Assembly (NCBI RefSeq): GCF_014642835.1
Contig: NZ_BMJA01000001.1
Location: 911,263 to 975,262, forward strand
Direction: 5' to 3'
Length of the DNA: 64,000 nucleotides
Source of the DNA: Dyella nitratireducens
GTDB lineage: Bacteria > Pseudomonadota > Gammaproteobacteria > Xanthomonadales > Rhodanobacteraceae
This document shows, one piece after another, positions 1 to 8,541 of this stretch. The notes under the pieces are model-generated. The model saw nothing but the letters and a program-made list of their open reading frames with translations. It searched no databases and was not told the DNA's origin. The position numbers and the translations under genes are program-made. Position 1 is the first letter of the stretch, and every line of letters begins with the position of its first letter.

Positions 1-202
1 GAAGGCCGAAGGCATCAGCTTTGAAGAAGTATTCGGCGGCGGTGGTGTCGTTCGCGGCAAGCGTCGCGGCACTGGCACCGTGGCACCGAAATATCGCAAT
101 CCGGCCGATCCGGAACAGACCTGGTCGGGCCGCGGCAAGCGTCCGCGCTGGTTCAACGATGCGTTGAAGGCCGGCAAGAAGGAAAAGGATCTGGCGATCT
201 GA
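1..202 (+). CDS. H-NS family DNA-binding protein, C-terminal end (partial)
   Basis: The frame is open from the window edge to TGA at 200-202 and gives about 66 residues. It ends in the H-NS C-terminal DNA-binding domain, seen here as KYRNPADPEQTWSGRGKRP followed by RWFNDAL. That is the AT-hook-like loop (TWSGRGKRP) typical of H-NS/XrvA-type nucleoid proteins of Xanthomonadales. These proteins bind AT-rich minor grooves and silence horizontally acquired genes. The N-terminal oligomerisation domain lies outside the window. A hairpin terminator follows directly. Confidence 0.85.
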   Translation, partial: KAEGISFEEVFGGGGVVRGKRRGTGTVAPKYRNPADPEQTWSGRGKRPRWFNDALKAGKKEKDLAI

Positions 203-226
203 TTTTTTTCGGATTGGGGTTGCAAG

Positions 227-255
227 AAAACGCCGGCCTCACAGCCGGCGTTTTT
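227..255 (+). terminator. Rho-independent terminator after the H-NS-like gene
   Basis: A 7-bp GC stem CGCCGGC (231-237) pairs with GCCGGCG (244-250). It is preceded by AAAA and followed by TTTTT. It lies 25 bp after the stop codon of the H-NS-like gene. Confidence 0.85.
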
Positions 256-321
256 GTAGGTTGGGGTGCAAACCCCAACATTGCCATGCATAAGAGCGTT
301 GGGGTTTACACCCCAACCTAC
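256..321. repeat. Palindromic intergenic repeat, family 1 (copy R1)
   Basis: Two inverted arms of 24 bp (256-279 and 298-321) surround an 18-bp spacer. The arm begins GTAGGTTGGGGTGCAAACCC. Each arm is itself a small dyad (GTTGGGGT/ACCCCAAC). Related copies lie at 3231, 4785, 48583, 51388 and 58690, with a disrupted copy near 45080 and a remnant at 30441. Confidence 0.9.
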
Positions 322-1604
322 AACGACCTTCTCGGCGCAATCAGCAACTCGCCAAACATCAACCCCGCCACCAGCGAAATCAAAATCGTCACCAGCAGCA
401 CGGCGGAATCAAAGCCCAGCGATGCATTGCGCTCGAGCAAATAGGAAACACTGCGAAACCCCACACTTCCCGGCACCAGCAGCAAAATGCCTGGTTCGCG
501 GATCACCGCACCAGGGCGTCCGGCATAACGCGCGTACACATTCGCCAAGGCGCTCAGCAAGAGTCCGCCGAGAAACACACCGAACGGCGCACCGTTCAAA
601 TTCGAGGAAATGGCGCCACCCAGGCGCGTCGCCAAATAGCCAACCATCACTGCCATGATCACCGCTGCCCAATCACGCCAGGCCGCGCGGAACAGCATGG
701 CAAACGCGATCGCCGCCACCAGCAGGGCCGGATAATCCACCCACTCCGGCAACGCAGGCAGCGCGAAATCGCGCGGCTCGATGCCGAACACCGCGCATAT
801 CTGGGTCGCCGCCACCGTACCGAAGGTGAGCTTGAGCAAAGTCGACATCGCCCCGCCCATGCGGGCCATCCCCGCCACCAGATGCAAGCTGGAAATCTCG
901 CGCACCGCCGTCGTCAACGACATGCCGGGCACCAGCACGATCAGGCCGGCCAGCACCACCGACTTGATTGCCAGCGGCACCACGAAGGCGCTGAAGACGA
1001 TCGCGACCAAAGTAGCCACCATGGCGCAGATCGCGTCGCTGGCCACCTGCAAACGCGGGCGCGTGGCCGACAGGATGGTGATCATGCCGATGATCAGCCC
1101 TACGAAACCCGCGACGCAAAGATCCACCCACGAGCTATGCAGAAACAGCGCATCGATGGCCGCTGCGGACAAGCCGTAACTGATGATCACGCCAGCCTGC
1201 TGACGCGGCGTGTCCGGCAGCTCCAGCGCGCGCAACAGGCGAAAACCTTCACGCAAATCGAGCTCACCGTTGATCACCCGATCGGCAATCTCGTCGGCGC
1301 GGCACAGCTTGTCCAGGTTCACATCGCCCGGCAGCAGGCGGATCACCTGGGTGACCTGCGCTATGCGCGCCTCATCACCGTGCGCAAGATCCGAGAAGGA
1401 AATAATGATGGCGGTAGGGCTGGACCACACATCCGCACTCAGACCGATGCGCTGCGCCGATCCGCTGATCGCCATCTCCAGGCGCGGCGACGCAGCACCG
1501 TATTTATGCAGGCGCGTGGCAAGTTCCACCAAAAAGGCGATACGGGTATTGAGCGCCGTGGTGGCGAAGGTCGGCAACGTCGATCGGATGGCGGATGTAG
1601 GCAT
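318..1604 (-). CDS. ThrE-family threonine/serine exporter-like membrane protein
   Basis: This 428-residue protein matches the threonine/serine exporter (ThrE, DUF1212) family. The N-terminal half (about residues 1-130) is soluble and starts with a block resembling the conserved FLVELATRLHKYG segment. It is followed by about ten hydrophobic helices arranged as two units (roughly residues 135-270 and 285-420). Glycine-rich motifs such as LIVLVPGMSLTTAVREI and LLLVPGSVGFR are typical of the family. Such proteins export threonine/serine or small amino acids through the inner membrane. The start was set at ATG 1604, where family similarity begins; an upstream in-frame start would add 17 non-conserved residues. 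The last codons overlap the edge of repeat R1. Confidence 0.82.
   Translation of the reverse strand: MPTSAIRSTLPTFATTALNTRIAFLVELATRLHKYGAASPRLEMAISGSAQRIGLSADVWSSPTAIIISFSDLAHGDEARIAQVTQVIRLLPGDVNLDKLCRADEIADRVINGELDLREGFRLLRALELPDTPRQQAGVIISYGLSAAAIDALFLHSSWVDLCVAGFVGLIIGMITILSATRPRLQVASDAICAMVATLVAIVFSAFVVPLAIKSVVLAGLIVLVPGMSLTTAVREISSLHLVAGMARMGGAMSTLLKLTFGTVAATQICAVFGIEPRDFALPALPEWVDYPALLVAAIAFAMLFRAAWRDWAAVIMAVMVGYLATRLGGAISSNLNGAPFGVFLGGLLLSALANVYARYAGRPGAVIREPGILLLVPGSVGFRSVSYLLERNASLGFDSAVLLVTILISLVAGLMFGELLIAPRRSL
640..664. other. (withdrawn placeholder: see 1640-1664)
   Basis: Nothing is claimed at this location. The GC hairpin it referred to lies at 1640-1664 and is listed separately; these bases are ordinary coding sequence of the ThrE-like gene. 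Confidence 0.01.
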
Positions 1605-1639
1605 AGCGCCATTGTTACCGTAAGTGCCGCTGCATTTAA

Positions 1640-1664
1640 GCCCTCTCCCCTTCAAGGAGAGGGC
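1640..1664. repeat. GC hairpin of the CCCTCTCC type between ThrE-like gene and nfeD-like gene
   Basis: GCCCTCTCC (1640-1648) pairs with GGAGAGGGC (1656-1664) over a 7-nt loop. It lies in the gap between the nfeD-like stop (1675) and the ThrE-like start (1604), so it can form in the minus-strand transcript after nfeD. There is no U-run. Similar hairpins sit at 28221, 54224 and 58565. Confidence 0.6.
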
Positions 1665-1674
1665 GCAACGCGCC

Positions 1675-2115
1675 TCAAGCCGGCCGCACCTTCAACGTCG
1701 CCCCTTCCACCGCCACCACTTCCACCGTGCTGCCCGCCGGCAAATCCGGCCCGCTGACCAGCCACTGCCCGTCGCCGACCTTGGCCTTGCCGCGCCCGTT
1801 GACGATGGCTTCGATCAACACGTATCGCCGACCAATCAACTGCTCCCCACGCCGGTTGAGCCGTCCGTCATCCTGCTCGCCTTTCTGCAACGCCGGCCGC
1901 ACGGCATACCAATAGACCGCGCACGACACGAACGCCAGCACCACGAACACGATCGCCTGGACCAGCATCGACAGCCCCGGCAACAGCAGCACCAGCAAGC
2001 CCGTAGCGGCAGCACCGATGCCAATCCACAGCATGAAATAGCCAGGCATGATCACCTCGATGGCGATCAGCACCAGCGCAACGATCCACCAGAGGTAATG
2101 CGCAGCGACGCTCAT
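1675..2115 (-). CDS. NfeD-like membrane protein partnered with the SPFH protein
   Basis: The 146-residue protein has two or three N-terminal hydrophobic helices (about residues 5-75). It ends in a short beta-rich C-terminal domain (about 90-146) that resembles the OB-fold NfeD domain, including a conserved IGRRYVLIEAIVNGRGKAKVG-like stretch and GSTVEVVAVEGATLKVRP. NfeD proteins pair with SPFH/stomatin proteins and are thought to organise or regulate membrane-protein complexes. It lies 18 bp downstream of the SPFH gene in the same direction, the usual operon order. The match is to the short NfeD form without the ClpP-like protease domain. Confidence 0.85.
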   Translation of the reverse strand: MSVAAHYLWWIVALVLIAIEVIMPGYFMLWIGIGAAATGLLVLLLPGLSMLVQAIVFVVLAFVSCAVYWYAVRPALQKGEQDDGRLNRRGEQLIGRRYVLIEAIVNGRGKAKVGDGQWLVSGPDLPAGSTVEVVAVEGATLKVRPA

Positions 2116-2133
2116 GTGGATATCCCCTAGTGC

Positions 2134-3090
2134 TCAGCTCATCGACGGCGGCGTGCGGCGCGTTGCAGCCAGCTTCTCCTGCTGCTGCCCTAGCGACTCT
2201 TTCGCCAGCTCCGCAATGCCCGCCAGCGAACCGAGAATGCCCGTAGCCTCAACCGGCAACAGCAGCATTTTCTGATTGGGCGAATTGGCCATTTCCTTCA
2301 GCGCCTCGACATACTTGTTGGCGACGAAGTAATTCAACGCATTGATGTTGCCGCTGGCGATCGCATCGGATACCAGCTTGGTGGCTTGCGCCTCGGCTTC
2401 GGCAAGACGAATGCGCGCTTCCGCCTCGCGGAACGCCGCTTCCTTTTTGCCATCCGCAGCCAGAATCGCCGATTGTTTCTCGCCATCGGCCTTCAGAATC
2501 GCTGCTTGACGCAGACCTTCGGCCTCCAGAATCTGCGCGCGTTTCTCGCGCTCCGCTTTCATCTGGCGCGCCATCGAATCGACCAGGTCGCGCGGCGGCG
2601 CAATGTCCTTGATCTCGATGCGGTTGACCTTGACGCCCCAGGGATGGGTAGCTTCGTCCACCACGGTAAGCAATTTCGCGTTGATCGCATCGCGCTGGCT
2701 GAGCGACTCGTCCAGGTCCAGCGAGCCGAGCACGGTGCGGATGTTTGTCATCACCAGCGCAAGCGCAGCCTGCTCCAGATTGGCCACTTCATACGCGGCC
2801 TTGGCGGCATCCAATACTTGATAGAACACCACGCCATCCACGCGCACCACGGCGTTGTCCTTGGTGATCACATCCTGGCTTGGTACGTCCAGCACCTGCT
2901 CCATCATGTTCATCTTGCGACCGATGTCGTAGATGAAGGGAATCAGGAAGTGCAGGCCCGGTGTCAGCGTGCGCGTGTATCGCCCAAAGCGCTCCACCGT
3001 CCATTCGTAACCTTGCGGCACGATACGCACCAGCTTCGCCAGCACGATGATCGCCACCACCACGACTACCAACGCAAAAATACTGCCCAT
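2134..3090 (-). CDS. qmcA: SPFH/stomatin-like (QmcA-type) membrane protein
   Basis: The 318-residue protein has a single N-terminal membrane anchor (residues 3-22). An SPFH domain follows ([20 protein letters not shown] through [12 protein letters not shown]). A charged coiled coil (about 205-270, rich in [17 protein letters not shown] repeats) precedes a C-terminal tail. This is the QmcA/YbbK architecture: an inner-membrane protein with its SPFH domain exposed, forming large oligomeric cages that modulate FtsH or other membrane proteases. The start at ATG 3090 has AGGA upstream and puts the anchor at residue 3; a longer in-frame extension upstream runs through repeat R2 and is not credible. 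Confidence 0.9.
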   Translation of the reverse strand: MGSIFALVVVVVAIIVLAKLVRIVPQGYEWTVERFGRYTRTLTPGLHFLIPFIYDIGRKMNMMEQVLDVPSQDVITKDNAVVRVDGVVFYQVLDAAKAAYEVANLEQAALALVMTNIRTVLGSLDLDESLSQRDAINAKLLTVVDEATHPWGVKVNRIEIKDIAPPRDLVDSMARQMKAEREKRAQILEAEGLRQAAILKADGEKQSAILAADGKKEAAFREAEARIRLAEAEAQATKLVSDAIASGNINALNYFVANKYVEALKEMANSPNQKMLLLPVEATGILGSLAGIAELAKESLGQQQEKLAATRRTPPSMS

Positions 3091-3230
3091 GGCATGTCCT
3101 CCTTGTTGACTTGCAGGAGTATAGGGCAGCGCCTTGGACAGCGTGGCGCTCGCTGACGTGTGCGTCTTGGCTTGCAGGGGAAGCCGTAGATCTCGGCAAG
3201 CAACAAACGCTATGCGCTTGAACAAGATGC

Positions 3231-3304
3231 GTAGGTTGGGGTGCAAACCCCAACGTGGCGATCTTGATGGGCATGGCAATGTTGGGGTTTGCACCCCAAC
3301 CTAC
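3231..3304. repeat. Palindromic intergenic repeat, family 1 (copy R2)
   Basis: Inverted arms GTAGGTTGGGGTGCAAACCC... and its complement lie at 3231-3254 and about 3281-3304, with a spacer containing GGCATGGCAA. The copy ends 3 bp before the stop codon of the sensor kinase gene (3308). Confidence 0.9.
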
Positions 3305-3307
3305 GCA

Positions 3308-4681
3308 TTACCCAGCACCTGTCGGCTGCGGCAACAACAAGGTCACACGCAACCCGCCATCCTCGCGATTGGCCAAGGCAATCCGCCCGCCATGCGCCTC
3401 GCTGATCTCGCGCGCCAGTGCCAGGCCCAATCCCGTACCCGAGCGCTTGGTGGAATAGAACGGCAACAGTGCCTGCGCCAATACCGCCTCGCTCATGCCA
3501 GGGCCGCGGTCACCCACCTCGATACGCAGCTCGTGGCCCACGATGCTGAGCGCCAGGGTCACGCCTTCTGGTGCACTACCCGACTCATGCGCATTCTTCA
3601 CCAGGTTGATCAACACCTGCTCGATCTGCACCGGATCAAACAAACCCGGTTGCGTTGGAGCATGGCCCACCAACTGAAAATGACAATGCAACGCCAGCGC
3701 ATCCAGGAACGGTTTCCATTCCACCGCCACCATGCGCGGTGCCGGCAGCTTGGCGAAACGCGCATAACCATCAATAAAACCATGCAAGTGACGTGCACGC
3801 TCGCCAATGGTGGCAAACACACCCGGCAGCCGCTGCACATCGCCCCGTCGTGCCAGTTCAGCGCCGGAATGCGCCAACGACGAAATCGGTGCCAGCGAGT
3901 TGTTCAACTCATGGCTGACGACACGGATCACGCGCTTCCACGCCGCCACCTCCTGCCGCGACAATTCACGCGTCATGCGGCGGAACAATTGCAGGCGATG
4001 CGGCCGTCCTTGCAAACGGAAAGCGCGCTGCGAGAGATGGAATGTTTCTTCGCTGCCATCCATTTCCACACTGAACAACGCGTCTTCCGAACCCTCCGTG
4101 GCCTTGCGCAACGCTTCGGGCATATCGGCGATCAGGTTGGCGAAGTGCAGGCCATTGAGGCTGCGCCCTTCATTGAACAGATGCCGCGCCGCGATGTTGG
4201 CATAGGCGACACGGCCGCTACTGTCGGTCAGCACCAGGGCCACCGGCGTGTTCTGCACCACGGTATCCAACAACAACTCGCGTTGCGCCAGGTTCTGTCG
4301 CTGTTCGCGCAGCGTCTGTCCCAACTCGTTATGCACACGCACGAGATCGCCAAGTTCGTCGTGTCGGTTGAGTGCGAGGGAAATGCTGAAATCACCGTCA
4401 CGATAACTCGCCACCGCACCTTCCAGGGCACGCAGCAGGCGCTTCACCGGATCCATCACGATATGCGCGAACCACCACGACAGCGGCGCCAGAATCGCTA
4501 CGCAGATGACGATCGCTTCCGTGCGGCTGGGCGTCGCCACCTGCAGCGGCAGTTCGTGACGCACCCACGCCAGGATGGCCGGTAGAGGCCACTGCGTGAC
4601 GCCGACATAGACCAGCGCGCCCGTCAGCGCGGCCAAGGCCAGCAAGAAGGCGAGGCGTGCTTCCAGCGATCTCAGGCGCAT
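3308..4681 (-). CDS. NtrY-like sensor histidine kinase
   Basis: The 457-residue inner-membrane kinase has two transmembrane helices (about 9-30 and 55-76) bounding a very short periplasmic loop. A HAMP-like linker (77-130) and a PAS domain (about 135-235, NTPVALVLTDSSGRVAYAN) follow. The HisKA H-box is VVSHELNNSLAPI with His257. The HATPase has an N box (LINLVKNAHE), a G1 box (DRGPGM) and a G2 box (GTGLGLALA). This is the NtrY/AtoS-like type that partners NtrC regulators. It is encoded downstream of the NtrC-type regulator on the same strand, separated by 213 bp holding repeat R3. The likely role, inferred from context, is to sense membrane or envelope state and phosphorylate the neighbour to drive the sigma-54 promoter of the ABC-permease locus. 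Confidence 0.88.
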   Translation of the reverse strand: MRLRSLEARLAFLLALAALTGALVYVGVTQWPLPAILAWVRHELPLQVATPSRTEAIVICVAILAPLSWWFAHIVMDPVKRLLRALEGAVASYRDGDFSISLALNRHDELGDLVRVHNELGQTLREQRQNLAQRELLLDTVVQNTPVALVLTDSSGRVAYANIAARHLFNEGRSLNGLHFANLIADMPEALRKATEGSEDALFSVEMDGSEETFHLSQRAFRLQGRPHRLQLFRRMTRELSRQEVAAWKRVIRVVSHELNNSLAPISSLAHSGAELARRGDVQRLPGVFATIGERARHLHGFIDGYARFAKLPAPRMVAVEWKPFLDALALHCHFQLVGHAPTQPGLFDPVQIEQVLINLVKNAHESGSAPEGVTLALSIVGHELRIEVGDRGPGMSEAVLAQALLPFYSTKRSGTGLGLALAREISEAHGGRIALANREDGGLRVTLLLPQPTGAG

Positions 4682-4784
4682 GGGGTGATGCTGATGTGAT
4701 GGCTGGAAGGAGGCATGGACGGTCTCCGCTTGAAGTGCGGTTGTTCTACACGTTGCTGCCTACGTACGCCACTGCCGGAAGCCT

Positions 4785-4856
4785 GTAGGTTGGGGTGCGA
4801 ACCCCAACGTTGCCATGCTCATGTTGCGCGATGTTGGGGTTTGCACCCCAACCTAC
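4785..4856. repeat. Palindromic intergenic repeat, family 1 (copy R3)
   Basis: Inverted arms lie at 4785-4808 (GTAGGTTGGGGTGCGAACCC...) and about 4833-4856. It separates the response-regulator gene from the kinase gene on the minus strand and would fold as a long hairpin in a joint transcript. Confidence 0.9.
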
Positions 4857-4894
4857 GATGGCGTTCCGACCGACCGCTCGCGCGAGATTGCTCC

Positions 4895-6238
4895 TCACGC
4901 TTGCGTCATCAACCCATACCGCTCCATGCGCCGATACAACGCCTGCCTCGACAATCCCAACGTCTGCGCCGCACGGCTCACTACACCATCCGCCTTCTGC
5001 AGCGCCGCCTCCACCACCTCGCGGCTGGGCTCGTCCAGATTGCGTACCGCTGCTGCGCCGGCATGCAGCGGCAGGTTGAGCAATTCGGGCGTGATCGGGC
5101 CGCTGCCGGCCAGCAAGGCGGCACGCTCGATCGCGTTTTTCAGCTCACGCACATTGCCCGGCCATGTATAGGTGAGCAAAGCCTCGCGCGCCGCCTCGCT
5201 GAGTTGCGCGCGGCCGGCGAGGAAATGCTCGGCCAGCGGCAGGATGTCGTCGATGCGCTCGACCAACGGCGGCAGATTCACGTCGATCACGTTGAGGCGG
5301 TAATAGAGATCCTCGCGGAACGTGCCCGCGCGAATCATGCCCTTCAGATCCGCATTGGTCGCACTCAGCACACGCACCTTCACCTTGCGCGTGCGGCCGG
5401 AGCCCAGCCGCTCGAACTGCCCGGTTTCCAGCACACGCAGCAACTTCATCTGGCCCGGCAGCGGCAGGTTGCCGATTTCATCGAGGAACAACGTGCCGCC
5501 ATCGGCCAGCTCGAAGCGCCCTTCACGCGCCTTGTTGGCGCCGGTGTAAGCGCCGGCTTCCGCACCGAACAGTTCCGCCTCGATCAGCTCGCCCGGCAAG
5601 GCGCCGCAGTTCACCGCGACGAAGGGACCGTTCTTCACCGACGAGTTGGCATGCACGATGGCCGCGATGCGCTCCTTGCCGGAACCATTGGGACCGGTGA
5701 TCAACACCGGCACCTCCGAACGCGCCACCTGGCAAGCCAGGTCGATCGTGCGCGCCATCGCTTCGGAAGCGAACACCAGGCCGTCGAGCTCATAGCGGCG
5801 CTGCAAGTCTTCGCGGCGCTTGCGGCGCTCCATGCGCGTGCGATTCACCTCGCGCGTGGATTCCGACAGCTCCAGCAGGTTTTCCACCGTGGCCAGCAGC
5901 TTGGCGTCATCCCAAGGCTTGGCCAGGTAGTCGGCCGCGCCGGCCTTCACCAGCTCCACCGCGGTTTCCAGATGGGTCCACGCAGTGAGCAGGATCACCG
6001 GTAGATCCGCATAGCGCTGGCGGATGGCGCGGAACAGCTCCACACCCTCCTCGCCGGAGGTGGTGTCGGCCGTGAAATTCATGTCCTGGATCACTACGTC
6101 CACGGACTGGCGCGCCAAGGTGGCCAGGCCGTCGTCCGGCGTCAGCGCTACCACGGGTCGCACGTCGTGAAGCGAAAGCAGCAGTGACAGCGCCTCGCCC
6201 ACGGCCGGATTGTCATCGATGATCAGTACGGTACGCAT
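4895..6238 (-). CDS. NtrC-family sigma-54-dependent response regulator
   Basis: The 447-residue protein has three domains. The receiver spans about 1-115, with acidic pocket D8/D9, phospho-acceptor Asp52 in VVIQDMNF and Lys107 in LAKPWD. The AAA+ domain spans about 152-385, with Walker A GPNGSGKE (182-189) and Walker B GGTLFLDEIG. The sigma-54 contact loop is GAYTGA (229-234), a Phe-to-Tyr variant of GAFTGA. A Fis-type helix-turn-helix closes the protein (SRAAQTLGLSRQALYRRMERYG). The start is set at ATG 6238 because MRTVLIIDD is the canonical receiver start; five extra codons upstream are possible. It is the probable activator of the -24/-12 promoter at 30316-30331 driving the ABC-permease locus. 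The link is inferred from synteny and promoter type. Confidence 0.92.
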   Translation of the reverse strand: MRTVLIIDDNPAVGEALSLLLSLHDVRPVVALTPDDGLATLARQSVDVVIQDMNFTADTTSGEEGVELFRAIRQRYADLPVILLTAWTHLETAVELVKAGAADYLAKPWDDAKLLATVENLLELSESTREVNRTRMERRKRREDLQRRYELDGLVFASEAMARTIDLACQVARSEVPVLITGPNGSGKERIAAIVHANSSVKNGPFVAVNCGALPGELIEAELFGAEAGAYTGANKAREGRFELADGGTLFLDEIGNLPLPGQMKLLRVLETGQFERLGSGRTRKVKVRVLSATNADLKGMIRAGTFREDLYYRLNVIDVNLPPLVERIDDILPLAEHFLAGRAQLSEAAREALLTYTWPGNVRELKNAIERAALLAGSGPITPELLNLPLHAGAAAVRNLDEPSREVVEAALQKADGVVSRAAQTLGLSRQALYRRMERYGLMTQA

Positions 6239-6338
6239 TCGTCGTCTACACATGCAGGCATGGATGCCGCTCCCGCCGGAAAGGTTGCCATGCCAAATGG
6301 CCTACGTACATCAAAACCGGCGAGGTCATGTTCCATGG

Positions 6339-7118
6339 TCAGTGAATGGCCGGCAGTCTGGCCCCTTCCAGACGCTGGCGTGCCTTGATGTACTGGTCAC
6401 GCGGCATCTGAACCAGGAGCGGCGACTTCGCCGGATCGAACCACACGATCAGCTGCTCGACGTCTCCCTTCGGCATGGCGGTACATCCCACCGTACCCTG
6501 GCCGGCCCCACGCCAGACATGCAGGAAAATGCAGGAACCACCGGCGGGCCTGGTTGGGTTGGTGTTGTGGTCGACGTACACGCCCCAGTGATAGAGCTCG
6601 TCATGTCGCAGCATGTGCTCGGAACTGTTCCAGTCCGGCGCGTTGATGTGCTGACGGTCGACGATGCGGTTGTAGTGCTGCGAGGCCGCATCATCCACGC
6701 ACTCGACCGATGGCGTCAGTTGCACGTAAGACATGCGCGACCCCGCCAGCAACTGCGGCTCGTATCCGAATGCCTTGCCCAGCGAAAACACACCCGCCGG
6801 CGCCTTGCTGTCCCCTTCCCGCTTGATCGGATCACCCGCACCGGCGCCCAGCCGTTCGTTGCTGATCAAGCCACTCCCCCACGCCAGCCCGGCCTTGCCC
6901 ACCACGATGGGAAACGGCTGCCCCACTGCCATCCACGTATCGTGCGGCCCGCTGCGTTCAAATCGATGCAGCGTGCCGCTCACGCTGTTCCAGTCGGCGG
7001 TGGTGACGACCACCATCTGGCGCGTGTCGTCGAGCGCGTCATGCGCTTGTGCGGGGAATGCGGGAAACAAGCCGGCCGCACAGATAGCCAACAGGGAAAA
7101 GCGAAGCCATGAGCTCAT
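6339..7118 (-). CDS. Exported L,D-transpeptidase (YkuD) family protein
   Basis: The 259-residue protein has a signal peptide (cleavage near AHA at residues 24-26). Its YkuD-type catalytic region has the active-site pattern H-x(n)-G-C, seen as CIFLHVWRGAGQGTVGCTAM, so the nucleophile is the Cys in TVGC. Such enzymes act in the periplasm, forming 3-3 peptidoglycan cross-links or attaching proteins to the wall; some are only inferred hydrolases. The gene lies between the last permease (P8B) and the response regulator on the same strand, so it may be the tail of the ABC operon or a separate unit. A GGAG is 11 nt before the ATG. Confidence 0.82.
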   Translation of the reverse strand: MSSWLRFSLLAICAAGLFPAFPAQAHDALDDTRQMVVVTTADWNSVSGTLHRFERSGPHDTWMAVGQPFPIVVGKAGLAWGSGLISNERLGAGAGDPIKREGDSKAPAGVFSLGKAFGYEPQLLAGSRMSYVQLTPSVECVDDAASQHYNRIVDRQHINAPDWNSSEHMLRHDELYHWGVYVDHNTNPTRPAGGSCIFLHVWRGAGQGTVGCTAMPKGDVEQLIVWFDPAKSPLLVQMPRDQYIKARQRLEGARLPAIH

Positions 7119-7219
7119 AAGCTTGGGGACTCCAGCAAGAATGGTGCTTATTTAAGCGTGCATCGCGATCACGACGAAAGACTGTCTCTGCTTTCATCGG
7201 GATCCCCTATACCATCGGC

Positions 7220-7240
7220 ATGATTCATCTCATGAATCAT
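7220..7240. other. Perfect 9-bp stem-loop after the permease array
   Basis: ATGATTCAT (220-228) and ATGAATCAT (232-240) are exact reverse complements with a 3-nt loop, 41 bp beyond the P8B stop codon in the direction of transcription. There is no U-run. It may be a weak terminator, an RNA-stabilising hairpin at the array end, or an operator for the L,D-transpeptidase gene. Confidence 0.55.
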
Positions 7241-7280
7241 CTTACCCACAAGCCATCCGCTTGATATTCATGAAGCCAGG

Positions 7281-8540
7281 TCAGACGGATCGCGTCGCCA
7301 CCACCGGCGGCACAGCCGCTGCACGCATGGCTGGCCCCTGTACCGCAAGTTGCCCAAGCACCCACAAGGTCACGACACAGCACGGCAGGTAATACCAAGG
7401 CATCAACCGCATCTCGTAATGCTTGATCAGATAGATGTTGATGGCGAACGCCAAACCCATACCGATCGCCACACCTGCCGTGGTCAGCAAGAAATTTTCG
7501 AGCCGGAAGTAACCAAGGATCTGTCCGCGCGTGGCGCCTACCGCACGACGAATGCCGATCTGCCTGCGCCGCTGCTGCACCCAGAAACTTGTCAGGCCCA
7601 TGATGCCGAAGGCTGTCACGGCCAACATCACGGCACATACCACTACCAGCGTCCAGGCCAGGCTGCTTGCATCGGCAAAATACTGGTCGCGCATATCCGT
7701 GTAGCGCTGCCCTTTTATCCGCGCTGAGGGATAGAGCTGATGCAGCTTGGCTACGGCAGCCTTGAGCACACGGTCGCGATCTCTTGGCGTACTGCGCAGC
7801 ACGTAGTCGTTGACCGGATTGGCCGGCCCCAGTGAACCCAGCGCGCTCGCCGGGCTGATCGGGAAGAACACACTGTTGTAGAACCCCCTCCCGCCGGCAT
7901 CACGCGTTCCGTCATCGGAGCACAGCACATCGTCCACCACGCCCACCACGGCGTACCAAAGCGCATCGGAATACAGGAGCTTGCCTAACGCCGACTGCCT
8001 CGGCCACATACGCTTGGCCAAACTGGCCGTAATCACCACGGCATGACCACTCGACACGAGTTCGCCATTGAGCGTGCTGTTGGCGTATTCATCGGCATCG
8101 AAGAAACGCCCTTCGATCAGGTGCAGCCCCATCGCCTTATCCGCGCCCTCGCCTACCAGGTAGTACTCGACATAGGCATTACGGATATCGTTCATCGTGG
8201 CACCCGGATGCATACCGAAACTCCATGTAAGACCCGAGTTGTCCAGCGGCATATCACTACTAGTCGCCACCGCACGCACGCCCGGGATGTTGCGCAATGC
8301 TGCAAGATCACGCGGGATGTCGCTTGCGGCAGTCTTCACCTCCGAACCGGAGATGCGCACGACGCTGATGCCACCTTCGTCGATCGCATTGCGAAGGCGG
8401 ATGTCATCCATGTTCTGGCCGATCATGGACATGGCATTGCACAGCACGCCACAGGCCAGTGCGATTTCCGCAATGATCAAAAAGGCCGTCGTACGGTGCG
8501 CGCGAAGGCTGGCCAGAATCGGGCGAATGGCCATATCCAT
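7281..8540 (-). CDS. P8B: FtsX/MacB-type permease, type B
   Basis: The 419-residue permease has TM1 at about 12-36, containing the LCNA motif found in all type B members. A periplasmic MacB-like core domain spans about 45-285. A C-terminal FtsX domain has three helices (about 300-410) and the cytoplasmic coupling segment IGIRRAVGATRGQILGYF. The tail ends VPPVVATRSV. The start ATG 8540 lies 1 nt after the stop codon of P8A (8542), so translation is probably coupled; ATG 8534 is an alternative. Its N-terminus (ALACGVLCNAM, NAIDEGGISVVRI) is closest to P5B. This is the last permease of the array. Confidence 0.9.
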   Translation of the reverse strand: MDMAIRPILASLRAHRTTAFLIIAEIALACGVLCNAMSMIGQNMDDIRLRNAIDEGGISVVRISGSEVKTAASDIPRDLAALRNIPGVRAVATSSDMPLDNSGLTWSFGMHPGATMNDIRNAYVEYYLVGEGADKAMGLHLIEGRFFDADEYANSTLNGELVSSGHAVVITASLAKRMWPRQSALGKLLYSDALWYAVVGVVDDVLCSDDGTRDAGGRGFYNSVFFPISPASALGSLGPANPVNDYVLRSTPRDRDRVLKAAVAKLHQLYPSARIKGQRYTDMRDQYFADASSLAWTLVVVCAVMLAVTAFGIMGLTSFWVQQRRRQIGIRRAVGATRGQILGYFRLENFLLTTAGVAIGMGLAFAINIYLIKHYEMRLMPWYYLPCCVVTLWVLGQLAVQGPAMRAAAVPPVVATRSV

Positions 8541-8541
8541 T

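Noticed and set aside
640-664. A GC hairpin was first noted here
   Set aside because: The coordinates were a slip for 1640-1664; the bases at 640-664 are coding sequence of the ThrE-like gene with no hairpin. The corresponding placeholder entry claims nothing.
882-1757. Long plus-strand frame opposite the ThrE-like gene
   Set aside because: It is a high-GC antisense shadow: low-complexity Arg/His/Gln-rich translation, no ribosome-binding site, no family.
2386-6004. Plus-strand frames opposite the SPFH, kinase and regulator genes
   Set aside because: They lie fully antisense to well-supported proteins and read as Arg/His/Gln-rich noise.
7123-7150. Possible second sigma-54 promoter before the L,D-transpeptidase gene (AAGCACCATTCTTGCT on the minus strand)
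   Set aside because: The essential GG of the -24 element is AG, and the start would fall almost on the start codon.
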